NCBI RefSeq assembly: GCF_000740785.1
Contig: NZ_JFZB01000012.1
Span: forward strand, 1-64,000
Length of the DNA stretch: 64,000 nt
Reading direction: 5' to 3'
Source of the DNA: Paenirhodobacter enshiensis
GTDB taxonomy: Bacteria; Pseudomonadota; Alphaproteobacteria; Rhodobacterales; Rhodobacteraceae
Shown: in pieces, positions 35,496 through 44,054 of the stretch
Position numbering within the stretch: position 1 is the first letter of the stretch
Layout of the letters: each line of letters opens with the position of its first letter
Made by a program: the position numbers and the translations under genes
The notes under the pieces: model-generated
Told to the model about the DNA's origin: nothing
The model's input: only the letters and a program-made list of their open reading frames with translations
Database searches by the model: none

Positions 35496-37435
35496 CCCGT
35501 TCCCAGATCCATCCAGGCCGGCGCGAGGCGCTGGCGCTGATCGCGGCCGGGGCCATGATGGCGCCGGGCGTGCTGCGTGCGGCGGCCGCGGTGTTCACCG
35601 GCGCGCCCTCGCTGAGGGAGGCAGAGGCTTCGGGCGCCCTGCCCCCGGTCGCGGAGCGTCTGCCGAAACTGCCGCGCGTCGTCGACATGGCGGGCACCGG
35701 GCGGCTGCCGGGCAAGCATGGCGGGCGGCTGCGGCTGCTGATCGGCGGGCAGCGCGACATTCGCTTCGCCCCGATCATCGGCTATTCCCGGCTTCTGGGC
35801 TATGACCCCGACTTCAACCTCCATCCCGACATCCTCGAAAGCTACGAGGCCGAGCGCGACACCCGCTTCACCTTCCGGCTGCGCGAGGGGCACCGCTGGT
35901 CCGACGGCAGCCCGCTGAGCGCCGAGGATTTCCGTTACGCCTGGGAAGACTGCGCCCTCAACACCGAGATGTTCCCGGCCGGTCCGCCGCCCGACATGCT
36001 GGTCGACGGCCGCCCGCCGCGGTTCAGCGTGATCGACGAGCGCACCGTCCGCTTCGAGTGGGACAGCCCGAACCCCGAGTTTCTGGTGCGCATCGCCGCC
36101 CCCGTGCCTTTGCGGATCGTGCTGCCCTCGGCCTATCTCAAGCAGTTCCATGCCGCTTACGCCACGCCCGAGGCGCTGGCGCCCTTGATCAAGCAGCAGC
36201 GCGTCGATGACTGGGTGGCGCTGCACATGAAGATGTCGCGCCTGACCCGGCCCGAGAACCCGGATCTGCCGACGCTCGAACCCTGGATGCCGCGCACCGC
36301 GCCGCCGTCCGAGCAGTTCGTCTTCGCCCGCAATCCGTATTTCCACCGCGTCGACGAGAACGGGTTGCAACTGCCTTACATCGACCGGCTGGAGTTCAAC
36401 ATTTCCTCTGCCGACATCATCCCGGCGAAGACCGGCACCGGCGACAGCGATCTGCAATTCGGCGGCATCGACTTCGCCGATTACACCTACCTCAAGGACG
36501 CCGAGAAGCGCTTCCCGATCCGTGTCGCGCTGTGGCGCCGGATTCAGGGCTCGCGCATGGCGCTGATCCCCAACCTGAACTGTCGCGACGACGGTTGGCG
36601 GGCGGTGCTGCGCGACGTGCGGGTGCGGCGCGCGCTGTCGATGGCGGTCGACCGGCACGAACTGAACATGGCGGTGTTCTTCGGGCTGGCGAAGGAAAGC
36701 GGCGACACGGTGCTGCCCGAAAGCCCGCTGTGGAATCCGACGCTCTCCGAGCTGTGGACGCGCCACGATCCGGTGGTGGCGAACGGGCTTCTCGACGCGG
36801 CCGGATTGCTGCGCCCCGAGGGCCATCACATGCGCCGTCTGCCTGACGGGCGGCTCGCGCAGATCGTGGTCGAGACCGCGGGGGAAAGCACGCTTCAGAC
36901 CGACGCGTTGCAGCTGATCGCCGATCACTGGCGCGAGGTGGGGATCGACCTGCTGATCCGCACCAGCCAGCGCGACATCTTCCGCAAGCGCATCATGGCC
37001 GGCGAGATCGTCATGTCGGTCTGGGAGGGGATGGACAACGGCGTGCCCACCGCCGACATGCCGCCCGCGGCGCTGGCACCGACCTCGGACGACCAGAACC
37101 AATGGCCGCTGTGGGGGGCGTATTTCCAGTCGAACGGCTCGGCCGGCGAACCGCCCGACCTGCCCGAGGCGATCGAGCTTTTGCATCTTTACCAGGCCTG
37201 GCAACGCTCCGTCAGCACCGAGGAACGAGAGCTGATCTGGGGCAAGATGCTGCGCCTGACGGCCGAGCAGGTGTTCACCATCGGCACCGTCAACCAGACG
37301 CTGCAACCCGTCGTCTCGGCGCGCGATCTGCGCAACCTGCCGCACGAGGGGCTCTATGGCTTCAACCCGACGGCTTACCTCGGCGTCTACATGCCCGACA
37401 CGCTGTGGCGCGACACATCGGAGGGGGGCGCATGA
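35492..37435 (+). CDS. ABC importer substrate-binding protein (family 5, large form)
   Basis: This 647-residue periplasmic protein is of the peptide-binding (SBP_bac_5) family. It is long, like the YejA/AgpA group, which binds oligopeptides, microcin C-like molecules or alpha-galactosides. The start carries a twin-arginine-like or Sec signal (HPGRREALALIAAGAMMAPGVLRAA, residues 8-32). The core has YEAERDTRFTFRLREGHRWSDGSPLSAEDF near residue 110 and RVRRALSMAVDRHELN near residue 383. ATGA overlaps join it to both neighbours. Because glycosyltransferase genes follow in the same operon, a glycan fragment or glycosylated ligand is as likely as a peptide. Confidence 0.85.
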   Translation: MTRSQIHPGRREALALIAAGAMMAPGVLRAAAAVFTGAPSLREAEASGALPPVAERLPKLPRVVDMAGTGRLPGKHGGRLRLLIGGQRDIRFAPIIGYSRLLGYDPDFNLHPDILESYEAERDTRFTFRLREGHRWSDGSPLSAEDFRYAWEDCALNTEMFPAGPPPDMLVDGRPPRFSVIDERTVRFEWDSPNPEFLVRIAAPVPLRIVLPSAYLKQFHAAYATPEALAPLIKQQRVDDWVALHMKMSRLTRPENPDLPTLEPWMPRTAPPSEQFVFARNPYFHRVDENGLQLPYIDRLEFNISSADIIPAKTGTGDSDLQFGGIDFADYTYLKDAEKRFPIRVALWRRIQGSRMALIPNLNCRDDGWRAVLRDVRVRRALSMAVDRHELNMAVFFGLAKESGDTVLPESPLWNPTLSELWTRHDPVVANGLLDAAGLLRPEGHHMRRLPDGRLAQIVVETAGESTLQTDALQLIADHWREVGIDLLIRTSQRDIFRKRIMAGEIVMSVWEGMDNGVPTADMPPAALAPTSDDQNQWPLWGAYFQSNGSAGEPPDLPEAIELLHLYQAWQRSVSTEERELIWGKMLRLTAEQVFTIGTVNQTLQPVVSARDLRNLPHEGLYGFNPTAYLGVYMPDTLWRDTSEGGA

Positions 37436-38430
37436 TCCGCTATATCCTGTGGCGCCTCGCGGTGATGGTGCCGACGCTGATCCTGATCTCGATGCTGGTG
37501 TTCACCATCATCAAGCTGCCGCCGGGCGATTATTTCGAAAGCTACGTGCAGGAGATGCGCGCGCTCGGCGAGACCGCGGACTTGCAGGAAATCGAGGAGA
37601 TGAAGGCCCGCTACGGTTTCGACAAGCCGGTGCCGGTGCAATATCTGCACTGGGTGGGCGGCATGTTGCACGGCGATTTCGGCTATTCCTTCGAGTATCG
37701 GATGCCGGTCAGCGAGGTGGTGGGCGACCGGATGTGGCTGACGGTGCTGGTCTCGATGGCGACGATCATCGTCACCTGGGTGATCGCCTTCCCGATCGGC
37801 ATCTATTCGGCGACGCATCAATACAGCTGGGGCGATTACGGGCTGACCTTCGTCGGGCTTCTGGGGCTGGCGATCCCGAATTTCCTGCTCGCGCTGATCA
37901 TGATGTATTTCGCCAATATCTGGTTCGGCATCTCCATCGGCCATCTGATGGACCGGGCGTATCTGAACCAGCCGATGAGCTGGGACAAGGCGAAGTCCAT
38001 CCTTGAACATCTGTGGATCCCGGTGCTGATCATCGGCACCGGCGGCACGGCGGGGATGGTGCGGCGGCTGCGCTCGAACCTGCTCGACGAGCTCGAGAAA
38101 CCCTATGTCGTCACCGCCCGCGCCAAGGGGCTGGCGCCGGGGCGGGTGCTGATGAAATATCCGCTGCGCATGGCGCTGAACTTCTTCATCTCGGACATCG
38201 GCTCGATCCTGCCGCAGGTGGTTTCGGGCGCTGAAATCACCGCCATCGTGCTGTCTTTGGAAACCACCGGCCCGCTGCTGATCCGCGCGCTGCAGGGGCA
38301 GGACATGTATCTGGCGGGATCGTTCCTGATGTTTCTCGCGTTTCTGACGGTGATCGGGGTGCTGATCTCGGACATTGCGCTGGCGCTGCTCGATCCGCGG
38401 ATCCGGCTTGAGGGGAGGGCCGCGAAATGA
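37432..38430 (+). CDS. ABC importer permease, DppB-like
   Basis: This 332-residue inner-membrane permease has the usual N-terminal helix (MIRYILWRLAVMVPTLILIS), a periplasmic loop with LPPGDYFESYVQEMRALGE, and the permease core. The EAA motif is in VVTARAKGLAPGRVLMKYPLRMALN near residue 224. The GDYFESY loop is characteristic of a subgroup found with large binding proteins in rhizobial and rhodobacterial sugar or oligopeptide importers. It overlaps the genes on both sides by ATGA. Confidence 0.9.
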   Translation: MIRYILWRLAVMVPTLILISMLVFTIIKLPPGDYFESYVQEMRALGETADLQEIEEMKARYGFDKPVPVQYLHWVGGMLHGDFGYSFEYRMPVSEVVGDRMWLTVLVSMATIIVTWVIAFPIGIYSATHQYSWGDYGLTFVGLLGLAIPNFLLALIMMYFANIWFGISIGHLMDRAYLNQPMSWDKAKSILEHLWIPVLIIGTGGTAGMVRRLRSNLLDELEKPYVVTARAKGLAPGRVLMKYPLRMALNFFISDIGSILPQVVSGAEITAIVLSLETTGPLLIRALQGQDMYLAGSFLMFLAFLTVIGVLISDIALALLDPRIRLEGRAAK

Positions 38431-39596
38431 CCGGTTTGCCGCCGCCGGGCGCTCCGCTCGGCCATTACGTCTCGGACGCGCCCTTCGATCCGCTCGCCGC
38501 CGAACGCGCTGCCGAGGCCGCGCCGGCGGTGGCCGCGACGCAGGGTCAGGTAATGTGGTGGAAGTTCCGCCGTCATCGTCTCGCGGTGATCTCGGGGCTG
38601 TTCCTGATCGCGATGTATCTGGTCGTCGCCTTCGCCGAATTCCTCGCCCCCTCGACCGTCGACACCCGCAACGTCGAGCGCATCTATGCCCCGCCGCAGG
38701 CGCTGCATCTGTTCGACAAGGGGCAGTTCGTCGGCCCCTTCGTCTATGGCCGCGACATGACGCTCGACCTCGACACGCTGCGCCGGGTCTATACCGACGA
38801 TACGTCCCGCGTCGAACCGCTGCGCTTCTTCTGCCATGGCGCGGCCTATCGGATGTGGGGCCTGATCCCGGCCGACCTGCATCTGTTCTGCCCCGCGAAC
38901 GGCGGCGAGCTGTTCCTGCTCGGCAGCGACCGGCTCGGCCGCGACGTGCTGTCGCGGATCATTCACGGCGCGCGGATCTCGCTCACCATCGGTATTCTCG
39001 GCGTGACGATGAGCTTCGCGCTCGGGCTGATCCTCGGCGGCATCGCGGGCTATCACGGCGGCTGGATCGACCTGGTGATCCAGCGGGTGATCGAGGTGTT
39101 GCAGTCGATCCCGACGATCCCGCTGTGGATGGCGCTCGCCGCGATCATGCCGGTGACCTGGAGCCCGATCGTCGTCTACGCCGGCATCACGGTGATTCTC
39201 GGGCTTCTGGACTGGACCGGGCTCGCGCGCGCGGTGCGCTCGAAACTGCTGGCATTGCGGGAAGAGGATTACGTTCTCGCGGCGCAGATCATGGGCGCGC
39301 GGCCGCGCCGGATCATCGCGCGCCATCTGATCCCGGGCTTCATGTCGCATCTGATCGCCTCGGCCACGCTGACGATTCCGGGGATGATTCTGGGCGAGAC
39401 CGCGCTCAGCTTCCTCGGCCTCGGGCTGCGGCCGCCGGTGACCAGCTGGGGCATCCTGCTGACCGAGGCGCGCAATGTCTCCACCCTCGCGCTCTACCCC
39501 TGGCTGCTGTTGCCGGCGGTGCCTGTGGTTTTGGTGATACTCGCGTTCAATTTTCTCGGCGACGGGTTGCGCGACGCGGCGGACCCGCTGAGATAG
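38427..39596 (+). CDS. ABC importer permease, DppC-like with inserted periplasmic segment
   Basis: This 389-residue permease pairs with the DppB-like protein. After the first helix (HRLAVISGLFLIAMYLVVAFAEF, about 50-72) comes a periplasmic insertion of about 90 residues (about 80-165, with FVYGRDMTLDLDTLRR and ADLHLFCPANGGELFLLGSD). This insertion is absent from standard DppC. The permease core follows, with DRLGRDVLSRIIHGARIS and the EAA loop YVLAAQIMGARPRRIIARHLIPG. The insertion is typical of the AgpC/oligosaccharide-type subgroup and may dock the large binding protein. A 20-bp gap precedes the first glycosyltransferase. Confidence 0.9.
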   Translation: MTGLPPPGAPLGHYVSDAPFDPLAAERAAEAAPAVAATQGQVMWWKFRRHRLAVISGLFLIAMYLVVAFAEFLAPSTVDTRNVERIYAPPQALHLFDKGQFVGPFVYGRDMTLDLDTLRRVYTDDTSRVEPLRFFCHGAAYRMWGLIPADLHLFCPANGGELFLLGSDRLGRDVLSRIIHGARISLTIGILGVTMSFALGLILGGIAGYHGGWIDLVIQRVIEVLQSIPTIPLWMALAAIMPVTWSPIVVYAGITVILGLLDWTGLARAVRSKLLALREEDYVLAAQIMGARPRRIIARHLIPGFMSHLIASATLTIPGMILGETALSFLGLGLRPPVTSWGILLTEARNVSTLALYPWLLLPAVPVVLVILAFNFLGDGLRDAADPLR

Positions 39597-39616
39597 CGGC
39601 AGCTAACGGAGCCAGC

Positions 39617-40825
39617 ATGCCGATACGTCTGAAGAACGCGCGCATCCTCATGTACAGCCACGATACCTTCGGGCTGGGACATCTGCGCCGATGCCGTGCC
39701 ATCGCCCATGCGCTGGTCGAGGCGTTCTCGGGTCTTCAGGTGCTGATCGTCTCGGGCGCGCAGATCGCCGGCGCCTTCGATTACCGCGCCCGCGTCGATT
39801 TCGTGAAAATCCCCAGCGTCATCAAGCTGCGCGACGGCGAATATACCTCGATGGCGAAGCACATGGACCTGTCCGAGACGCTGCGAATGCGCCGGGCGAT
39901 CCTGCTCGACACCGCGCGCTCGTTCCGCCCCGACATCTTCATCGTCGACAAGGAGCCGCTCGGCCTGAAGGGCGAGGCCGAGGAGACCCTCGCCTGGCTC
40001 AAGGCCGAGGGGCACACGCGGCTGGTTCTCGGTCTGCGCGACATCATGGATTCGCCGCAGCTTCTGGCCGCGGAATGGGAGCGGCGCGGCAACCTGCCGA
40101 AGATCGCCCAGTATTATGACGACATCTGGGTCTATGGCCCGCGCGCCTTTCACGATCCGCTGGCCGGTCTGCCGGTGCCGCCCGAGGTCCGCGCGCGGAT
40201 GAGCTTCGTGGGCTTTCTGAAACGCCGGGTGCGGGCGCGGACGGGGCTGCCCCAGGCGCCCGCGCGGCCGCCCTATGTGCTGGTCACCTCGGGCGGCGGC
40301 GGCGACGGCGCCGAGATGACGCGCGACGCGATCAACGCCTGGCGCCTCGCCCCCGATCTGCCGCATGGGGTGATCGTGCTCGGCCCCTACATGCCGGCCG
40401 AGGAACGCGCCGCGCTGACCCGCCTCGCCCGCGGGCTGCCGGTCGAGATCATCGACTTCGTGCCGAAGATGGAAGAGCTGATGGCGGGGGCCGTGGGCGT
40501 CGTGTGCATGGGCGGTTACAACACCTGGTGCGAAGTGCTGTCCTTCGACAAGCCCGCCCTCATCATCCCGCGCCGCGTCCCGCGCGAGGAGCAGCTTTTG
40601 CGCGCCACCCGCGCGGCCGAGCTTGGCCTCGCGATGATGCTGCAACCCGAGGAAGCGGCCGATACCCCGCGCCTGGTCGCCGCGATCCGCGCCCTTCCGG
40701 GCCTGCCGCCGCCCTCCGCCAGCGGGCGCGCGCCGGAACTCGACGGTCTCGCCAATATCGCGCAGATCGTCGGCGACTGGCTGAAACCCGACCGGGGCGA
40801 GCCGCTGATGCGCCGGGCCGGCTGA
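39617..40825 (+). CDS. MurG-like glycosyltransferase (COG4671 type), first copy
   Basis: This 402-residue GT-B protein begins with ILMYSHDTFGLGHLRRCRAIAHAL, the glycine-rich acceptor loop of MurG/COG4671 relatives. It ends with a donor domain containing VLVTSGGGGDGAEMTRDAI near residue 220 and AVGVVCMGGYNTWCEVLSFDKPALIIPR near residue 294. The GGYNTWCE element matches the MurG/UDP-sugar binding turn. It follows the importer permease by 20 bp with an AACGGA ribosome site, so it is in the importer operon. A paralogue of the same type lies two genes on. Confidence 0.8.
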   Translation: MPIRLKNARILMYSHDTFGLGHLRRCRAIAHALVEAFSGLQVLIVSGAQIAGAFDYRARVDFVKIPSVIKLRDGEYTSMAKHMDLSETLRMRRAILLDTARSFRPDIFIVDKEPLGLKGEAEETLAWLKAEGHTRLVLGLRDIMDSPQLLAAEWERRGNLPKIAQYYDDIWVYGPRAFHDPLAGLPVPPEVRARMSFVGFLKRRVRARTGLPQAPARPPYVLVTSGGGGDGAEMTRDAINAWRLAPDLPHGVIVLGPYMPAEERAALTRLARGLPVEIIDFVPKMEELMAGAVGVVCMGGYNTWCEVLSFDKPALIIPRRVPREEQLLRATRAAELGLAMMLQPEEAADTPRLVAAIRALPGLPPPSASGRAPELDGLANIAQIVGDWLKPDRGEPLMRRAG

Positions 40826-40828
40826 GCG

Positions 40829-42073
40829 GTGTCAGGGCAAAAGATCCTCGCGGTGGTGCTGAAAGGTTACCCCCGCCTGTCCGAGACCTTCATCGCGCAG
40901 GAGCTTCTGGGCCTCGAACGTGCGGGGTTCCGGCTGTGGCTGGTGTCGCTGCGCCATCCGACCGACAAGAAGCGCCATCCGGTGCATGACGAGATCAAAG
41001 CCCCCGTCACTTATCTGCCGGAATATCTGTATCAGGAGCCGGGCCGGGTTCTGCGCGCGCTGGCCCGCGCCCTGCCCCGTCCGGGGTTCTGGCGCGCGCT
41101 GGCGGCCTTCGGGCGCGATCTGATCCGCGATCCGACGCCGAACCGCGGCCGGCGCTTCGGTCAGGCGCTGGTGCTGGCGGCGGAATGGCCTGCGGATGCG
41201 GTGGCGATCTACGCGCATTTCCTGCACACCCCGGCCTCGGTCGCGCGTTATGCGGCGATGGTGCTGGGCGTGCCCTGGGCGGTCTCGGCGCATGCCAAGG
41301 ACATCTGGACCTCGCCCGACTGGGATCTGCGCGAAAAGCTCGGTTCGGTCGGCTGGGCGGTGACCTGCACCCGCATGGGATACGAGCATCTGCGCGCTCT
41401 CTCGCCCCGGCCCGAGCGGGTGAACCTCAGCTATCACGGCCTCGATCTGACGCGCTTCCCGCATTGGGAGGGCACGCGGGCGGCGCGTGACGGCGCGGAC
41501 CCGGCCGATCCGGTGCGGCTGATCAGCGTCGGGCGCGCGGTGCCGAAGAAGGGCTATGACGTGTTGTTGCAAGCACTCGCCCTGTTGCCCGCGGATCTGA
41601 ACTGGCGCTTCACCCATATCGGCGGCGGGGCGGAGCTTGCGGCTCTGAAGGCGCTGGCGGAGCAGCTTGGCCTGTCAGGGCGGATCCAGTGGCAGGGCGC
41701 GCAGGATCAGCAGGCGGTTCTGGCGGCGTATCGCGCGAGCGACCTCTTCGCGCTCGATTGCAGGATCACCGCTGACGGCGACCGCGACGGGCTGCCGAAC
41801 GTGATGGTCGAGGCGGCGAGCCAGCGGCTGTGCTGCATCGGCACGACGATCTCGGGCATCCCCGAGCTGTTCACCGACGATGAAACCGGGCTTCTGGTGC
41901 CGCCCGAAGACCCTGCGGCGATGGCCCGTGCGCTTGAACGCGCGATGCGCGATCCGGGCCTGCGCGCGCGTCTTGGCGCGGCCGCCGAGGCCCGCGTGCG
42001 GCGCGATTTCAACGCCGAAACCTCCATTCACCAGCTGAGCGCACTGTTGCGCCGCCTTGAACAGGATAGCTGA
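40829..42073 (+). CDS. Family 4 glycosyltransferase with N-terminal GT4 variant
   Basis: This 414-residue glycosyltransferase begins GQKILAVVLKGYPRLSETFIAQELLGLERAG, a pattern typical of colanic-acid-type WcaL/exopolysaccharide GT4 enzymes. The donor domain has LISVGRAVPKKGYDVLLQALALL near residue 231, and GLPNVMVEAASQRLCCIGTTISGIPEL near residue 317 with the E-x7-E region. GTG at 40829 is used as start, 3 bp after the previous stop. It lies between two MurG-like paralogues. This suggests stepwise build-up of an exported or lipid-linked glycan. Confidence 0.83.
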   Translation: MSGQKILAVVLKGYPRLSETFIAQELLGLERAGFRLWLVSLRHPTDKKRHPVHDEIKAPVTYLPEYLYQEPGRVLRALARALPRPGFWRALAAFGRDLIRDPTPNRGRRFGQALVLAAEWPADAVAIYAHFLHTPASVARYAAMVLGVPWAVSAHAKDIWTSPDWDLREKLGSVGWAVTCTRMGYEHLRALSPRPERVNLSYHGLDLTRFPHWEGTRAARDGADPADPVRLISVGRAVPKKGYDVLLQALALLPADLNWRFTHIGGGAELAALKALAEQLGLSGRIQWQGAQDQQAVLAAYRASDLFALDCRITADGDRDGLPNVMVEAASQRLCCIGTTISGIPELFTDDETGLLVPPEDPAAMARALERAMRDPGLRARLGAAAEARVRRDFNAETSIHQLSALLRRLEQDS

Positions 42074-42075
42074 CG

Positions 42076-43221
42076 ATGACTGTAACCGCCTCCCCCCGCG
42101 TCCTGTTCTACGTTCAGCACCTGCTGGGCATCGGCCATCTGGCGCGCGCAAGCCGCATCGCGCAGGCGCTGGCCCGCGACGGGTTCGAGGTGACGATGGT
42201 GACGGGCGGTCTGCCGGTGCCGGGCTTTCCGGGGCCGGGCGTCGCGCATGTCGCCCTGCCCGCCATCGCCGCCGGGGCCGAAGGCTTCGCCGATCTGGTC
42301 GACGAGGCGGGCCGCCCGATCGACGACGCTTTCAAGGCGGAGCGGCGCGATCTTCTCCTCGACACCTATCGTGCCATCGCCCCCGATGTCGTGCTGATCG
42401 AGGCCTTCCCCTTCGGCCGCCGTCAGGTCCGGTTCGAGCTGCTGCCGCTCCTCGACGCGATTCACGCCCGGCCGCATAGGCCGCTGGTGCTGTCCTCGGT
42501 GCGCGACATCTTGCAGGAGAACCGCAAGCCCCGCCGGAACGAGGAAAGCCTCGCGCTGATCGAGGCGCGGTTCGATGGCGTTCTGGTGCACGGCGATCCG
42601 GCGTTCATCAGGCTAGAAGACAGCTTTCCCCTCGCCGGCCGGATCGGAAGCCGCATCCTTTACACCGGCCTCGTCGCGCCGGAACCGCCCGAGCCGCCTT
42701 CGGAACGCTGGGATGTCGTGGTCTCGGCCGGCGGCGGCGCGGTCGGCGGCGATCTGATCCGGGCGGCGCTCGCGGCGCGGGACCGTCTCGATCCGGCGCT
42801 GAGCTGGTGCCTGATCGCCGGGCCGAACCTGCCCGAGGCCGAGTATTCCGCGCTTGTCGCCGCCGCGCCGCCGCAGGTTGCGTTGTTTCGCTTCCGCAAG
42901 GATTTCGCGCAGCTTCTGGCGGGGGCGCAGGTCTCGGTCTCGCAGGCGGGGTACAACACGGCCTGCGACATCCTGCGCGCCGGCTGCCGCGCGGTTCTGG
43001 TGCCCTATGCCGCGGGCGGCGAGACCGAGCAGACCACCCGCGCCGCGCATCTGCCGGCCGAGGTGGTGACGGAGGCCGATCTGTCGCCCGACACGCTTGC
43101 CACGGCGATCGGCCGGGCGCTGGAACGGCCGGCGGCAAGCCTGCCGCAGCTCGATCTGAACGGGGCGGCGAATACCGCGAAGCTGTTGCGCCGGATGCTG
43201 GAGGGCGGCAGCGCGTCCTAG
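42076..43221 (+). CDS. MurG-like glycosyltransferase (COG4671 type), second copy
   Basis: This 381-residue GT-B protein starts VLFYVQHLLGIGHLARASRIAQALARDGF and has VSAGGGAVGGDLIRAALAARD near residue 217 and QVSVSQAGYNTACDILRAGCRAVLVPYA near residue 292. It is related in layout to the protein two genes upstream (GHL acceptor loop and GYNT donor turn), so the two may have arisen by duplication. It begins 2 bp after the preceding stop and ends in a 4-bp overlap with a convergent metallophosphoesterase gene. It is last in the importer-glycosyltransferase operon. Confidence 0.8.
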   Translation: MTVTASPRVLFYVQHLLGIGHLARASRIAQALARDGFEVTMVTGGLPVPGFPGPGVAHVALPAIAAGAEGFADLVDEAGRPIDDAFKAERRDLLLDTYRAIAPDVVLIEAFPFGRRQVRFELLPLLDAIHARPHRPLVLSSVRDILQENRKPRRNEESLALIEARFDGVLVHGDPAFIRLEDSFPLAGRIGSRILYTGLVAPEPPEPPSERWDVVVSAGGGAVGGDLIRAALAARDRLDPALSWCLIAGPNLPEAEYSALVAAAPPQVALFRFRKDFAQLLAGAQVSVSQAGYNTACDILRAGCRAVLVPYAAGGETEQTTRAAHLPAEVVTEADLSPDTLATAIGRALERPAASLPQLDLNGAANTAKLLRRMLEGGSAS

Positions 43222-44003
43222 GCCGGGCAGCGCAGCACGCCGCGACGCAGGATCCCGGCCTCGCTGCCCTCGGGCACCTCCGACGGCGTGCCGAAGGAGA
43301 TGTTGCGCAGCTCGGTCTCGCCAAGGTGCAGCTCGGTGCGCTCATGGGTATGCCCGCTCAGCCACAGCGCCGGCGCGTGCCGCGCGATCAGCGCACCGAG
43401 ATCCGAGGCGAAGAGCGCCGGCACATGATCGCCGAGCATCCCCGGATGCGGCGCGTGATGGGTGACGACGACGGCGCGACCGGCCCAGGGGGTGGCGAGG
43501 CGCGCCTCGATCCAGCGCAGATCCTCGCGGTGACATTGCAGAAGATCTTCCGCGCTCAGCCGCCGGCCGTCGGGGCCGGGGATGCGGTGAAGGTCGAGCC
43601 CCTCGCTCAGATCGCCCGCGAGCGCCTGATCGGTCCACAGCGTCGCGCACAGGAACCGCGTTTGGCCCAACCGCAGTTCGCGGCGCAGCGCGAGTGACGC
43701 GCCTGCCTCGGCGCACAGCCGCGCGAGCTCATCCGCCCGGTCGATGCCGAGCTTGTAGTAATCGTGATTGCCGGGGATGACATGGACCTTGCCCGGCCCG
43801 GTCCGCGCGACAAGCCGGCCGAGGTGGCGCGGCCATTTGCGCAACGGATCGTTCGACAGGTCGCCCGCGACGATCACCGCATCGAGGCTGTGCCAGAATT
43901 CCGCAGGCAGCGCCGCCAGCGGGTCGCGTTCGGTGCGCTTCCACAGATCGAGATGCAGATCCGCGACGACGAGGACCGTGGCGGGCGGGGGCGGGTTGGT
44001 CAT
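43218..44003 (-). CDS. Calcineurin-like metallophosphoesterase
   Basis: This 261-residue hydrolase has all five metallophosphoesterase blocks: D15-x-H17 (VADLHLD), G47-D48 (AGDLSN), G78-N-H-D81, THHAPH near residue 184 and SGHTH near residue 217. A two-metal centre that cleaves phosphomonoesters or diesters is expected. No signal peptide is present, so the target is cytoplasmic. Substrates in the family range from nucleotides and cAMP (CpdA) to UDP-diacylglucosamine. Because it sits at the end of a glycan operon and within 20 kb of a cyclase, either a nucleotide-sugar or cyclic-nucleotide role is possible, but no direct link is seen. Confidence 0.83.
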   Translation of the reverse strand: MTNPPPPATVLVVADLHLDLWKRTERDPLAALPAEFWHSLDAVIVAGDLSNDPLRKWPRHLGRLVARTGPGKVHVIPGNHDYYKLGIDRADELARLCAEAGASLALRRELRLGQTRFLCATLWTDQALAGDLSEGLDLHRIPGPDGRRLSAEDLLQCHREDLRWIEARLATPWAGRAVVVTHHAPHPGMLGDHVPALFASDLGALIARHAPALWLSGHTHERTELHLGETELRNISFGTPSEVPEGSEAGILRRGVLRCPA

Positions 44004-44054
44004 GGCGGGCCTTCGGCTGGAACGGCGCCAGTCTAGGGGGGCGGGTCCGCGGCC

